Positions 35,677 through 45,229 are shown, numbered from the stretch's first letter. The stretch: DNA of 64,000 nt from an uncultured SAR92 cluster bacterium (GCA_902527245.1 CABZOI010000005.1:81181-145180); one strand, 5' to 3'. The notes: generated from the letters alone by a model not told the origin. Program-made: numbers and translations.

Positions 35677-36754
35677 TTTTTTTCATAAATTGAATTAAGA
35701 TGTTTGATAACTTTTCTGCCTTAGTCCATTGCAGAAAATGCCCACCACCAATAGTTTGATGATTCTGATTTTTTGCCCCAGGCACTCTTTTAATAAATTG
35801 CTTTTCAAATCCATTCGTTACAGGATCATTCCCTGCACCAATACATAGAAATGGTTTCTCAAACCTGCTGAAAAACTCCCATGCTTTTAACTGCGCCTCT
35901 AGTGACTGATCAGGTATCATTGGGACTTGACTTGGCATAGCACGTACTGCCATTTTAAACCTAGCATTTGGATAGGGTGCTTCATAGGCGTGAGATAAGT
36001 CAGATGCAAACAATCGAGATGAACCAAAACCTAGCTTAATCATCAGTAGATTGAGAAGTAACGATAACATGTTCCTTTTTTCCATCATCATTGAAGCAAT
36101 AACACCCGAGGGGATATTTATTGTGTCCCATGTATATTTCTGCCAATAAGCGAACATCCTCTCGCTATTGTGTTTATCTCCACTCGAGAATCCTCTCATA
36201 GATCGCAGTTTTTTAGTCATATGAAATAAAGAAATCTTTTGTTTTGAGTTTCTAAAAGCCAATATTTCATCCACTATTGCATCAGGAATATCAGGATTGC
36301 AGGGTAATCCTGTATTTCCAATAGCAACTTGATCAAAACGGTCTGCATGATCGGCTACCATTCGCAATCCTATCAAACCGCCCCAATCTTGCCCAAAAAA
36401 AGTTAAATTTTTAAAATCATTTTTTACTAACCATGAGCTCATCCAGTCAACTTGACGCTGATAAGTGTAATCGGTTCGCAATGCAGGCTTGTCTGATTTC
36501 CCATATCCTGGTAGATCAGGCGCGATTACTCTAATGCCGCCTCCATTCAAAAATGGAATCATTCTAGAATACAAGTAACTCCATACGGGTTGCCCATGCA
36601 TGCATAACAAAATGGGGCCGTCTCTTGGTCCTTCATCTATATGATGTATGCGCAAGTCAGACCCATCATGGGTTTTAATGGTCGTATAGTTTGGTTTAAA
36701 CGGATACGCTTTTATTTTTGCAAAACATTTTTCAGGTGTTCTTAAAATTTCCAT
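35669..36754 (-). CDS. Haloalkane dehalogenase-like alpha/beta hydrolase
   Basis: A 361-residue protein close in pattern to subfamily I haloalkane dehalogenases: RTPEKCFAKI at the start, the oxyanion loop HGQPVWSYLY, the nucleophile Asp123 with the halide-binding Trp124 (GQDWGG), acid Asp310 (GNDPVT) and His339 (GGGHFLQ). Xanthobacter DhlA has HGEPTW where this has HGQPVW. The cap region (about 155-290) is some 40 residues longer than in DhlA and includes a very hydrophobic stretch near 228-243. True substrate is unknown; an epoxide hydrolase or other ester role is possible. Confidence 0.75.
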   Translation of the reverse strand: MEILRTPEKCFAKIKAYPFKPNYTTIKTHDGSDLRIHHIDEGPRDGPILLCMHGQPVWSYLYSRMIPFLNGGGIRVIAPDLPGYGKSDKPALRTDYTYQRQVDWMSSWLVKNDFKNLTFFGQDWGGLIGLRMVADHADRFDQVAIGNTGLPCNPDIPDAIVDEILAFRNSKQKISLFHMTKKLRSMRGFSSGDKHNSERMFAYWQKYTWDTINIPSGVIASMMMEKRNMLSLLLNLLMIKLGFGSSRLFASDLSHAYEAPYPNARFKMAVRAMPSQVPMIPDQSLEAQLKAWEFFSRFEKPFLCIGAGNDPVTNGFEKQFIKRVPGAKNQNHQTIGGGHFLQWTKAEKLSNILIQFMKKNG

Positions 36755-36863
36755 AACATCATTCTATATCTAATGTAAAACCTTCGTCAGTAAATATCTC
36801 ACTTAACTATTTATCAATTAGGTATTATATTTAACGAGGATGAATTCGCTCACATGATTTGAA

Positions 36864-37973
36864 ATGATAAAAATAATAACCTTCTCTTTTTTTACATTTT
36901 TGCTAGTTAGCTGCAATCAGCTCAATGTAGAGTCAGAGACAAACCCGCCATCACTTAGCGCCAACTCCGAATTCCCGCTTGGCACCGCCGTAAGATACAG
37001 ACCTTTTCAGAAAGATCTTCAACTAAGACAGCTACAACAATATCATTTTGATAGTTACACGGCTGGCAGTGATATGAAAATGAATCAAGTTATGCCAACT
37101 GAAGAAAGATTTGATTTTTCAATCGTTGATTCAATTATTGCTTACGCAAATGAACACAATCAAAGAGTATTTGGTCATAATCTCATTTGGCATAGCTCAA
37201 CACCAGAATGGGTAAGAATTAAAGCAACTGAAAATCCTGATTGGTTACTATCCTTCATGCGGGATTACATATATCAGTATGTTGGCAGATACAAAGGGCA
37301 AGTGCACGGTTGGGATGTCATCAATGAAGGTCTCAACACAAAAGGCGCTGGTTTTCGAGAAGATACGATTTGGTACAAAATAATTGGCCCTAAATACATT
37401 GAAAAAGCATTTGAGTTCGCGCACGAGGCGGATCCAGACGCAGTTCTTTTTTATAACGACTTTAATATTGAGAGGGACTTAGAGAAGTTCAATACTATGA
37501 TGACGATGGTAGAGGATTTCCAAAAACGAGGTGTACCAATCTCTGGCATTGGTTTTCAAATGCATATTAGAATGGACATTCCCAATGAAATCATCGCTCA
37601 TACACTAAAAACTGCCGCTTCCACTGGATTACAAATCCATCTTTCTGAGTTGGATATTATATTTAATACGCATGATGACTCCCGTGGCGGGGGAATTCAA
37701 CGTTTTACTGACGTCACTGAAGAGATGCTTTTAGCGCAAGCCAAAAAATATGAAGATCTCGTTCGCATATACAAAGAAGTTGTGCCAAGAGAGCAACAGT
37801 ATGGAATTACATTCTGGGGATTTAATGACCGGGATACTTGGATAAGACGTTTTTTTAAAATGAAAGATTGGCCTACAATTTATGACGAAAATTTAACTCC
37901 AAAACCTGCATTTTATGGCTTTTTAAAAGGTCTTAAGACTGATCAAACTTCCGCCAAGTCCAATTTGAATTGA
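36864..37973 (+). CDS. GH10 endo-1,4-beta-xylanase-like lipoprotein
   Basis: A 369-residue lipoprotein (lipobox LLVSC, Cys17) with a glycoside hydrolase family 10 barrel. The acid/base Glu155 is in WDVINEG and the nucleophile Glu262 in HLSELDI; HNLIWHSSTPEW and YNDFN are further GH10 motifs. Family members cleave beta-1,4-xylan. No carbohydrate-binding module, xylosidase or TonB receptor is near. Its last 41 bases overlap the end of the convergent glycosyltransferase gene. Confidence 0.88.
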   Translation: MIKIITFSFFTFLLVSCNQLNVESETNPPSLSANSEFPLGTAVRYRPFQKDLQLRQLQQYHFDSYTAGSDMKMNQVMPTEERFDFSIVDSIIAYANEHNQRVFGHNLIWHSSTPEWVRIKATENPDWLLSFMRDYIYQYVGRYKGQVHGWDVINEGLNTKGAGFREDTIWYKIIGPKYIEKAFEFAHEADPDAVLFYNDFNIERDLEKFNTMMTMVEDFQKRGVPISGIGFQMHIRMDIPNEIIAHTLKTAASTGLQIHLSELDIIFNTHDDSRGGGIQRFTDVTEEMLLAQAKKYEDLVRIYKEVVPREQQYGITFWGFNDRDTWIRRFFKMKDWPTIYDENLTPKPAFYGFLKGLKTDQTSAKSNLN

Positions 37974-39054
37974 TAAGATAATTAAGCACTGCGCCAACCG
38001 CAATTCCAATCAAATTGGCAATTAGGTCATTCGTACTAAATCCTACAAGCAATGATAAAAAAATTACATAATTAGTAAGCCCCGACAATCCCGCGATCGA
38101 ATGAAATTTAATCATTTTCATTATTAAAGATTCTTTTAAGTTACGACCTTGAAATGTCCAAAAATTATTCAAGAAAAAATTGGATAAAACAGCACACTCT
38201 ATAGAGATTATTGGTGACAAATATTGTGACAAACCAACATAACGCGTTAGTAAAAAGTAAATACCCATATTGATGAACACGCCAGAGCATCCAACTAACG
38301 AATATCTAATAAAATCTTGGTAATTTCTGAATCCTAGTCGAGGAATATTAAGCAGAAATTCAATTTGATCTTTGAGTGATAACTTTGACTCTCCAGATAC
38401 TCTTTGATTGAAGATGATGGGAATCTCAACGGTCTTCGCACCCTGAGCGTTAAGCTCGCATAGCAATTCACTCTGAAACGAGTAGCCTGTTGTCGACAGA
38501 GATCTAATATTCTCTCTCTTTAAAAAATCAGCCTTAATGCATCGATATCCAGATGTGCAATCTTTTATTGAAGAAACTCCACCAACATAACGCACGAGTA
38601 GGTTTCCAAGCTTACTTAAAAACTTTCTCCACAACGAAAAATCAGGAGTTGAGCCGCCTTGCACAAACCTTGAGCCAATGATCAGATCAAACCCTTGTTC
38701 TATGTAGTTCAAAAACCTTGGGATAAGCCTGGCGTCATGTTGACCGTCTGAATCCATTTGAAAAACTATGTCTGCCTTTAAATAAGTTAGTGCAAACTCA
38801 AATCCTCTCTTATATGCGTTTCCAAGACCTTGCTTATGACCAGTAATCATCTCTAAATTTTTATACTTTTTGATTAACCGTTTGACTACTTTTTGTGTGC
38901 CATCAGGCGAATTGTCATCAACCACTAAAATAAAAATTTTATATTTATTTAAGGTATTTCCAATCCTGTGAATATTAGAAATAGTAGTTTCAATGTTTGC
39001 AGCTTCGTTGTAAGTGGGAAGCACAAAACAAACATTTTTTAGTCTTATATCCAC
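37933..39054 (-). CDS. Dolichol-phosphate mannose synthase-like GT2 fused to GtrA domain
   Basis: A 373-residue two-domain protein. Residues 1-240 are a GT2 Dpm1-type glycosyltransferase: LPTYNEAANI, VVDDNSPDGT, QMDSDGQHD and CTSGYRCIK. Residues 250-370 are a four-helix GtrA flippase-like domain. It should load a sugar, probably mannose, onto a polyprenyl phosphate. The start is GTG and overlaps the upstream PMT gene by 10 bases, which argues for a shared pathway. Confidence 0.87.
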   Translation of the reverse strand: MDIRLKNVCFVLPTYNEAANIETTISNIHRIGNTLNKYKIFILVVDDNSPDGTQKVVKRLIKKYKNLEMITGHKQGLGNAYKRGFEFALTYLKADIVFQMDSDGQHDARLIPRFLNYIEQGFDLIIGSRFVQGGSTPDFSLWRKFLSKLGNLLVRYVGGVSSIKDCTSGYRCIKADFLKRENIRSLSTTGYSFQSELLCELNAQGAKTVEIPIIFNQRVSGESKLSLKDQIEFLLNIPRLGFRNYQDFIRYSLVGCSGVFINMGIYFLLTRYVGLSQYLSPIISIECAVLSNFFLNNFWTFQGRNLKESLIMKMIKFHSIAGLSGLTNYVIFLSLLVGFSTNDLIANLIGIAVGAVLNYLINSNWTWRKFDQS

Positions 39055-40382
39055 GAATCAAACCACATAAGTTGATAAAAATAGTCTTTATTAACACTTA
39101 TCCCAAGCTGCAAGGGTATCCAATAAATGGTTGCAGCTAGAATCAAAGTAATAATAATTGAAGCAAATAGTCTATTTTGACCTTTGTTATTATCCAACAA
39201 ACTACTTACAAAAAATGCCAGCGCCAAAAATGCAAAACCAGAAGATGGTTGATAATGGTATAGAAACGTTGATCGAGAAACTAAAATCCACGGCAATAAA
39301 TTGCCAAAATAACCAAAGACAACAAAAAACATAAAGAAATATGTAAGATCTGCTGTTCTCGTAAACAAAAAGCTTCTCGTTGCAATCAAAAATTTCCCAA
39401 ATAAAATCAATATTGCGCCCAAACCAAACCAATATAAAAGTGGGTTTGGAAACAAATGCACTGATGTAAAATCTATGTCACCATTTTCGCCTACAGCCTC
39501 AAAAAAATATCCCATAGGCCTTTGAGCAAATGGCCAGGTATACCATTTCGATTCATATGGATGAGATTTCGGGTCAACGCTATCCGAGTGGAAAGATAAC
39601 AACTGATTGTGTGTATCGAGAAAAGATTTATGTTCATAAATATAAAAATAGGGAGCCCAAGAAATGAGATAAATTAAAATTGGCACAGCTATAACCACAA
39701 AAAATGACGGGCGTAAAAAAGCATTTTTGACATGCCACTTGTGATGTATTTTGATTTCAAATCGGTTTGTTATCGCAATGAAAAACAAGACACAGAGTGA
39801 GAGTGCCCAGAATCCCAAACCATTCCATTTTACAGATAGAGCCAAGCCAACAAATATAGCCGATAAAAATGTCTCTAATAAATTCTCTGGACTCTTGATC
39901 GCTCTAAATAAAAATAACAAACTAAGAAAACCAAAGAAAACAAGATATATATTAATAAGACCAAATCTTGAATCGACCAACATAGAACCATCTAAACAGA
40001 AAAATAGTGCAACAAGTAAAGCAAAATACTTCTTGTCGGAAATTTGTAAGCTTAATAAGTATGAAACGTAAACTAACACTACTCCGATAAATGCTGGTAG
40101 CCATCGATAACTAATGGGATCGAGATTGTTTATGTCAAAACCTGAGGCTAGCAAGGGATCAGTCCATGGAAGTATTGAATGCAAGTAGATGCTTAGTGAA
40201 GTTAAGTAAACTCCGATGGGTGGATGCACAGAAAAGTATTCTTGGCCAGACAACAACTTCAGTGCAAAAACGGGATAATAAACTTCATCGAAAATGCTAC
40301 CTGGAAGACCTCCGAGATTAAAAAATCTCAATAGCACTGCGACAATTAATATTACATATATAGGAAAATTTATTTTAGCCAA
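39045..40382 (-). CDS. Protein O-mannosyltransferase-like GT39 membrane protein
   Basis: A 445-residue membrane protein with about ten helices and the PMT features FDEVYY (catalytic DE in the first loop) and HPPIGVYL, then LVDSRFGLINIYL. PMT enzymes move mannose from a polyprenyl phosphate to Ser/Thr of exported proteins. The next gene encodes the matching lipid-sugar synthase. The start is a TTG with no clear binding site; no ATG fits. It is 14 bases after the M23 peptidase stop. Confidence 0.82.
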   Translation of the reverse strand: MAKINFPIYVILIVAVLLRFFNLGGLPGSIFDEVYYPVFALKLLSGQEYFSVHPPIGVYLTSLSIYLHSILPWTDPLLASGFDINNLDPISYRWLPAFIGVVLVYVSYLLSLQISDKKYFALLVALFFCLDGSMLVDSRFGLINIYLVFFGFLSLLFLFRAIKSPENLLETFLSAIFVGLALSVKWNGLGFWALSLCVLFFIAITNRFEIKIHHKWHVKNAFLRPSFFVVIAVPILIYLISWAPYFYIYEHKSFLDTHNQLLSFHSDSVDPKSHPYESKWYTWPFAQRPMGYFFEAVGENGDIDFTSVHLFPNPLLYWFGLGAILILFGKFLIATRSFLFTRTADLTYFFMFFVVFGYFGNLLPWILVSRSTFLYHYQPSSGFAFLALAFFVSSLLDNNKGQNRLFASIIITLILAATIYWIPLQLGISVNKDYFYQLMWFDSWI

Positions 40383-40396
40383 GCTTTTAATGTTAA

Positions 40397-41032
40397 TTAA
40401 ATCCCATAGTCGATTGGATCAAAAACTTTATCGAATGATTGAGCGGGCCCACAGCTGTCAAAGACTCCATCAAAGATTCCTACTTCAAAATGCAAATGCC
40501 GTTCTTCACTCCTACCTGAATTTCCCATCAAGCCGATTATGTCGGACTGAATCACTTGATCACCTACTACTTTAAAGATGCCATCATGCCGTAAATGAGC
40601 ATATCGGGTATAAATGCCTGACGGGTGTTTTATTACTATATGATTCCCCCATCCAGCTCCGCACTCACGTAGATTTTCATTCTCTGAAAATTGTTTGCTC
40701 GACTCACAGCCCAATCTCACGTAAACCACCTCTCCGTTACTAGCAGGAAAAATAGGGACATCAACTTGCTTTTGATTTGAGTTATATAAATCCACACCCT
40801 CATGATTAGCTTTCTGGGAAACAATCCCTGAAAATTCACCTCTTTTGTCATAAAATGTGATTCGAGAATTCAATTTCTGTTTGACAACGCTCTTACCTGT
40901 AACCTGAACTGCGGAAAACTCCTCCTCTTGTGAGTCATAAAATTCGCATTTTTCATCCGCATTAATTTCGTTTTTTAAAATAAGGCAAAATAGTAAGAGA
41001 TAAAGTAGCTTTGAATTTTTATAGGATAACAT
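40397..41032 (-). CDS. M23 family metallopeptidase (LytM-like)
   Basis: A 211-residue secreted protein with a signal peptide (about 1-25) and a peptidase M23 domain. NHEGVD has the first zinc His and Asp, and HLHFEVG the last; ARYAHLRHDG is the usual middle motif. Such proteins cut peptidoglycan cross-links or act as inactive activators. It lies 5 bases after the MGMT gene and before the PMT gene on the same strand. Confidence 0.87.
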   Translation of the reverse strand: MLSYKNSKLLYLLLFCLILKNEINADEKCEFYDSQEEEFSAVQVTGKSVVKQKLNSRITFYDKRGEFSGIVSQKANHEGVDLYNSNQKQVDVPIFPASNGEVVYVRLGCESSKQFSENENLRECGAGWGNHIVIKHPSGIYTRYAHLRHDGIFKVVGDQVIQSDIIGLMGNSGRSEERHLHFEVGIFDGVFDSCGPAQSFDKVFDPIDYGI

Positions 41033-41037
41033 CTGTC

Positions 41038-41328
41038 TCAGCCCCTTTTTTGCTTTTGCAACTTTGACTTCTCCGACTCTAAAAGACTTATTTTTGTTTT
41101 AACTCCCCCCACTCCACTATATCCACCTATTGTTCCATCAGAACGTATTGCTCTGTGGCATGGCACTTTAACGGGATAAGGATTTTTCCCACACGCATTT
41201 GCGACAGCTCTTGCTGCAGAAGGTTGACCAATAAATTCTGCAATCTGTTTATAAGATCGTGTTTCCCCAAAAGGTATATGCTTTAGTGCATTCCAAACTT
41301 TTTGCTCGAACTCGGTTCCTCTACTCAT
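41038..41328 (-). CDS. One-domain methylated-DNA--protein-cysteine methyltransferase
   Basis: A 96-residue protein equal to the C-terminal DNA-binding domain of Ogt/Ada. The active-site PCHR is present (VPCHRAI), with the helix-turn-helix arginine region AARAVANACGKNP and the Asn hinge before it. The usual N-terminal ribonuclease-like domain is absent. Since the acceptor Cys is kept it may be a true alkyltransferase rather than an ATL protein, which would lack it. Confidence 0.82.
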   Translation of the reverse strand: MSRGTEFEQKVWNALKHIPFGETRSYKQIAEFIGQPSAARAVANACGKNPYPVKVPCHRAIRSDGTIGGYSGVGGVKTKISLLESEKSKLQKQKRG

Positions 41329-41455
41329 TTTCGATTACATTTCCAACGCAGTTTAAAAGACCCTCCTCAGTCTAAGTAGATAAAAAAGTGTTAGCAATAT
41401 TATTTTTTTTAATTTTTTTGCGATAATGTAGCTCGCTTTTGGTAGGGAAAATCAA

Positions 41456-43282
41456 ATGACAAAAAATATTTTTAAGACCTTAGGAATCTTAATAATTACA
41501 TTCCTCATTTTATCCGCGTCTTATATTGTAAATCTATTTCTAATGAAACCTCTTTCAATGGATCATTATTTAGCAAAGGAGCTGGTTGTTGAGTTAATTG
41601 ATTCACCTGAGGCAATGACATATGTAGGTATTTTTGATCGTTTTAGCTGGCTCACAAAGCACTCTTCAAAATTATCTATCCCAACAGAAAATGATCGAAA
41701 TGAAGATATCTCAGAACTAGAAGATCGATTAAAAATACTTCAATCATATGATATTAATAAATTATCTGACATTCAGAAAACAACGCGTGAAATAGCAATC
41801 TTTGATACAAAAAATAACCTGAAAAATAAAAAAGAGTTTTACTATCATGACTTTCCTCTAAATCAAATTGGTGGCATCCATCTGAGTACAATAGAATTTT
41901 TAAACAGCATGCATCCCATAAGAAATCTATCCGAAGCTAATGCATTAGTTGACAGAGCTTTTCAAATTAAAGCTGTGTTTGAAGGCACTCGAAAATCTCT
42001 TGAGAGACAAGCCGAAATAGGAATATATCCACCTGGCTTTGTTTATGACCATGTGGTAGAACAATTGACAAGCTTCATTGAATACACTGATGAAGAACAT
42101 CCTCTTTTCACACAATTTGTTCGAAAAATTCAAGAAATAAATCTAACGAATGAAGATAGGAGCATGCTTAAAGAGAACCTTAAAAATGCTATTAGGACAA
42201 GTGTCACACCTGGCTTTCAATTACTCCTTGATTTTATGACTGAAAAAAGAATTTTAGCAAATAAAAACGATGGCGTATGGTCGCTTCCAAAAGGAGATGA
42301 TTATTACGAACTTCGAATTAGGGAATATACAACGACAGATTATACGCCAGAGCAAATTCATCAAATGGGATTAGATGAAGTAAATCGTATTTCAAAACGA
42401 ATGAGCAAAATCCTTACAGATTTGGGTTATGACGCTAACAAAAATGTTGGCGAGATAATGAATGCGCTTAATGAGAATCCAAAATTTTTATATGCGGACA
42501 CTCCTGATAGAAAAGAGATAGTAATCAGCGACTATACTGAAATGGTCAATGAAGCGATCGAGGTGATGACTGACTACTTTTACAGCATGCCTAAGTCACC
42601 CGTCATAGTTAAAGCCGTACCAGAGTACTCTGAGAAAACTGCGGCGGGAGGATACTATCAGGCTCCCGCACTTGATGGCAGCCGTCCAGGGGTGTTTTAT
42701 GCGAATTTATATGACATCAAGCAAACACCAACCTACAGTATGCGAACTCTAACCTATCACGAAGCCACACCTGGGCATCATCATCAGATTGCTCACTCTC
42801 TGGAAAATGAAGATCTCACGCTATACAGACGATTTGGTTATGGAACGTCAGCTTTCTCTGAAGGTTGGGCTCTGTATGCAGAAAGATTAGCTTTAGAAGC
42901 GGGACTTGCTGAAAATCCTTACGATGAATTAGGAATCCTTCAAAGCGAAATATTTAGGGCTGTCAGGTTAGTTGTAGATACGGGATTACACTACAAGAAA
43001 TGGACGCGAGAAGAGGCAATGGAGTATATGAAGGCTATAACAGGAATGTCTGACACAGAAGTGAGAGTAGAGATCGAGCGGTATATTGTGTGGCCGGGCC
43101 AAGCACTCAGTTATAAAGTAGGGATGATTAAAATACTCGAATTGAGAGAAAAAGCAAAAACATTACTCGGCGATAAGTTTAATATCAAAGATTTTCACTC
43201 TGCAGTTTTAGATCACGGAAATCCACCACTATTTGTAGTTGAAAAAATGGTGAACAAAATGATTGAAGAAGCAAAATTCTAA
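41456..43282 (+). CDS. DUF885 family metallopeptidase-like protein
   Basis: A 608-residue protein with an N-terminal membrane anchor or signal (about 7-28) and a large DUF885 domain. YHEATPGHHHQIAHS carries the HExxxGHH-type zinc motif of this family, and EGWALYAE the further glutamate. Members are suspected periplasmic or membrane-bound peptidases; substrate unknown. Its stop overlaps the convergent acyltransferase end by 4 bases. Confidence 0.85.
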   Translation: MTKNIFKTLGILIITFLILSASYIVNLFLMKPLSMDHYLAKELVVELIDSPEAMTYVGIFDRFSWLTKHSSKLSIPTENDRNEDISELEDRLKILQSYDINKLSDIQKTTREIAIFDTKNNLKNKKEFYYHDFPLNQIGGIHLSTIEFLNSMHPIRNLSEANALVDRAFQIKAVFEGTRKSLERQAEIGIYPPGFVYDHVVEQLTSFIEYTDEEHPLFTQFVRKIQEINLTNEDRSMLKENLKNAIRTSVTPGFQLLLDFMTEKRILANKNDGVWSLPKGDDYYELRIREYTTTDYTPEQIHQMGLDEVNRISKRMSKILTDLGYDANKNVGEIMNALNENPKFLYADTPDRKEIVISDYTEMVNEAIEVMTDYFYSMPKSPVIVKAVPEYSEKTAAGGYYQAPALDGSRPGVFYANLYDIKQTPTYSMRTLTYHEATPGHHHQIAHSLENEDLTLYRRFGYGTSAFSEGWALYAERLALEAGLAENPYDELGILQSEIFRAVRLVVDTGLHYKKWTREEAMEYMKAITGMSDTEVRVEIERYIVWPGQALSYKVGMIKILELREKAKTLLGDKFNIKDFHSAVLDHGNPPLFVVEKMVNKMIEEAKF

Positions 43283-43884
43283 TATTTCTCAGGATTTTTA
43301 GCTGTAAAAACAGAGTAATATTCTTTTAGCTGTTTTATGTCTCTCTCGTTGTCGCCTGATGGAAGGAAGGCATTTCCAAATAAAATTTCTCGTTTTTTAA
43401 AATCTAGCGACACGGGAATGATATCTGCATTCAATTCCGAAGCTATTCTCAAAAATCCGGTCTTCCACTCCAAAACTTTTGATCGCGTTCCTTCTGGAGA
43501 TAACGCAATTATAGCGCCCTCTATATCTCTAATCTGATCAATAGCATGCTCTATGATACCTCCCGGCTTTGAGCGATCAACAGGAATCCCTCCCATATAT
43601 CTCAAAAATGCGCCCAATCCATATCGAAAGACTGTGTGTTTTCCTATAAATGTTATTCTCGCATCTAAACCCGCAACAGCGGCTACTCCCAAAATTCCAT
43701 CCCAATTCGAAGTATGTGGAGCCACAATAGCAACTAACCGCTTATTCTTATATTTCTCACTAATCGAACCACAGACATGCCAATCAAAGATAGTTAAGAT
43801 TGTCTTTCCCAACCATTGCAAAAACTTTGGTCGATTTGCCCAAAAACACTCCGGGATTTGTTCTTTACTTACTCTCTTCTTCAT
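43279..43884 (-). CDS. PlsC-like 1-acylglycerol-3-phosphate acyltransferase family protein
   Basis: A 201-residue protein with the acyltransferase HX4D motif (HTSNWD), the glycerophosphate motif GGIPVDRS and SPEGTRSK. It lacks an obvious membrane helix. It likely acylates a lysophospholipid or a related lipid. The ATG at 43884 is chosen over an in-frame TTG two codons upstream. The upstream VOC gene ends 23 bases before it. Confidence 0.82.
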   Translation of the reverse strand: MKKRVSKEQIPECFWANRPKFLQWLGKTILTIFDWHVCGSISEKYKNKRLVAIVAPHTSNWDGILGVAAVAGLDARITFIGKHTVFRYGLGAFLRYMGGIPVDRSKPGGIIEHAIDQIRDIEGAIIALSPEGTRSKVLEWKTGFLRIASELNADIIPVSLDFKKREILFGNAFLPSGDNERDIKQLKEYYSVFTAKNPEKY

Positions 43885-43907
43885 ATTCAATATTGCATCA
43901 AGACCTA

Positions 43908-44750
43908 TTAACTCAAATGCTCAATAAGTAACATAGGTATACCGCAATTCTCTGATTTTATCGTACATACCAGAGTGTTTTCTTTAACTCCGGGTTTAAC
44001 CTTACTAACCGTTACTTTCTCCCTAATAAGCCTTGCGTGAGCATTTGCTAATGACTTAACTTCCAAGGCTATGCCCCATAATTTATCATGAGAGTTTTGT
44101 TTATCTTTCATCTCAACTACTTCGATTGTTGTTTTATTCAATCGAAAGAAAGCCATCCGCCTATTCCAGTGTTCCACAAACTTGTCTAATGCAAGCCTGA
44201 TATTAAAAGTATCTCGATATAAATCTATTACGCTATCCATATCAGAAGTTTGCACGACAACATGATCTAATTTATAAACATTTGCAGGACTATTGTCTTC
44301 AAATTTAGGCAGAGAGCCTTGTTTGTGCTCAATGATGAATGTAAAAATTCCTCTAGACAACTCAGCCGGTAATAACTGGTATATCCAGTTCCGAATAGCA
44401 CCCGTTTTATTGCACTTTCCAGATCCGTTAATTATATCGGGTAATATGAAACCTTTTTTAAGCAACCCATCTCGACTGATGGAAAGATTTTTTACTCCAT
44501 AAACGATCCCCATTAAACCTTCACCATGATTACTTAGAAAGTTTTGAACCAAACCTGAACCCATCCCATCTCCAGTAGACGCCAATAATTCAAGATAAGT
44601 ATTACTTAATAAAAATATCACGTTCGAAGTGCCAATATCCTCATGCACTCCCTCCCAAACAGGCTCTGATCCTATAATTTTGGTTAGACTTTTTTTAGCT
44701 AAAACTAAATCACTCACGGCGACAATCAAATGGTCAATATTATCAATCAT
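43908..44750 (-). CDS. VOC/glyoxalase-like domain protein
   Basis: A 280-residue protein with two vicinal-oxygen-chelate units: IDNIDHLIVAVSDL at the start and YKLDHVVVQTSDMDS near residue 155. Histidines at the start of each unit and Glu in TYLELLA could bind a metal. Such proteins include glyoxalases, dioxygenases and isomerases; no specific reaction can be given. It shares strand and close spacing with the acyltransferase and methyltransferase-like genes. Confidence 0.72.
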   Translation of the reverse strand: MIDNIDHLIVAVSDLVLAKKSLTKIIGSEPVWEGVHEDIGTSNVIFLLSNTYLELLASTGDGMGSGLVQNFLSNHGEGLMGIVYGVKNLSISRDGLLKKGFILPDIINGSGKCNKTGAIRNWIYQLLPAELSRGIFTFIIEHKQGSLPKFEDNSPANVYKLDHVVVQTSDMDSVIDLYRDTFNIRLALDKFVEHWNRRMAFFRLNKTTIEVVEMKDKQNSHDKLWGIALEVKSLANAHARLIREKVTVSKVKPGVKENTLVCTIKSENCGIPMLLIEHLS

Positions 44751-44771
44751 CTCTAGATATGCTTATCTTTT

Positions 44772-45218
44772 TCAGATCCAACGCCTGACTTGTTGTTTAT
44801 ATTCAAGAAATTGGCTACCAAATAATTTCTCCATGGCAACTTCTTCAGGGATAATTTGAAATTTAGTGATATAAATGATGAATCCAAGACTAACTAGGCA
44901 TCCTCCAACTACATTAAATATCAGTGATAAATAAATTAAAATTAGTAACAGGCCAAGATACATCGGATTTCTCGTATATTTGAAAACACCGCTGGTAACT
45001 AGTGAAGATGCAGTCTCAGGCTTTAATGGACTAATTGTTGTTTTATAATCTTTAAAAGACTTTATCGCAGAAACAATCACTGCTATTCCTGAGACGAGAC
45101 TCAAAATAGGCAAAGCATTAAATGCCGGTAAAGTTAAGTAGGGGAAAAAGGGAGAAGAGTAATAAATGAGTAGCGCACCAATGAGGGTGATAACAGGTGG
45201 TGGTATTTTATTACTCAT
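44772..45218 (-). CDS. Isoprenylcysteine carboxyl methyltransferase-like membrane protein
   Basis: A 148-residue protein with about four helices and the PEMT/ICMT signature GVFKYTRNPMYLGLLL, then PEEVAMEKLFGSQFLEYKQ near the end with the conserved paired Glu residues. Bacterial members methylate small or lipid-like substrates using AdoMet; substrate not known. It lies 11 bases after the diheme cytochrome gene on the same strand. Confidence 0.8.
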   Translation of the reverse strand: MSNKIPPPVITLIGALLIYYSSPFFPYLTLPAFNALPILSLVSGIAVIVSAIKSFKDYKTTISPLKPETASSLVTSGVFKYTRNPMYLGLLLILIYLSLIFNVVGGCLVSLGFIIYITKFQIIPEEVAMEKLFGSQFLEYKQQVRRWI

Positions 45219-45229
45219 AATGAATCCTT

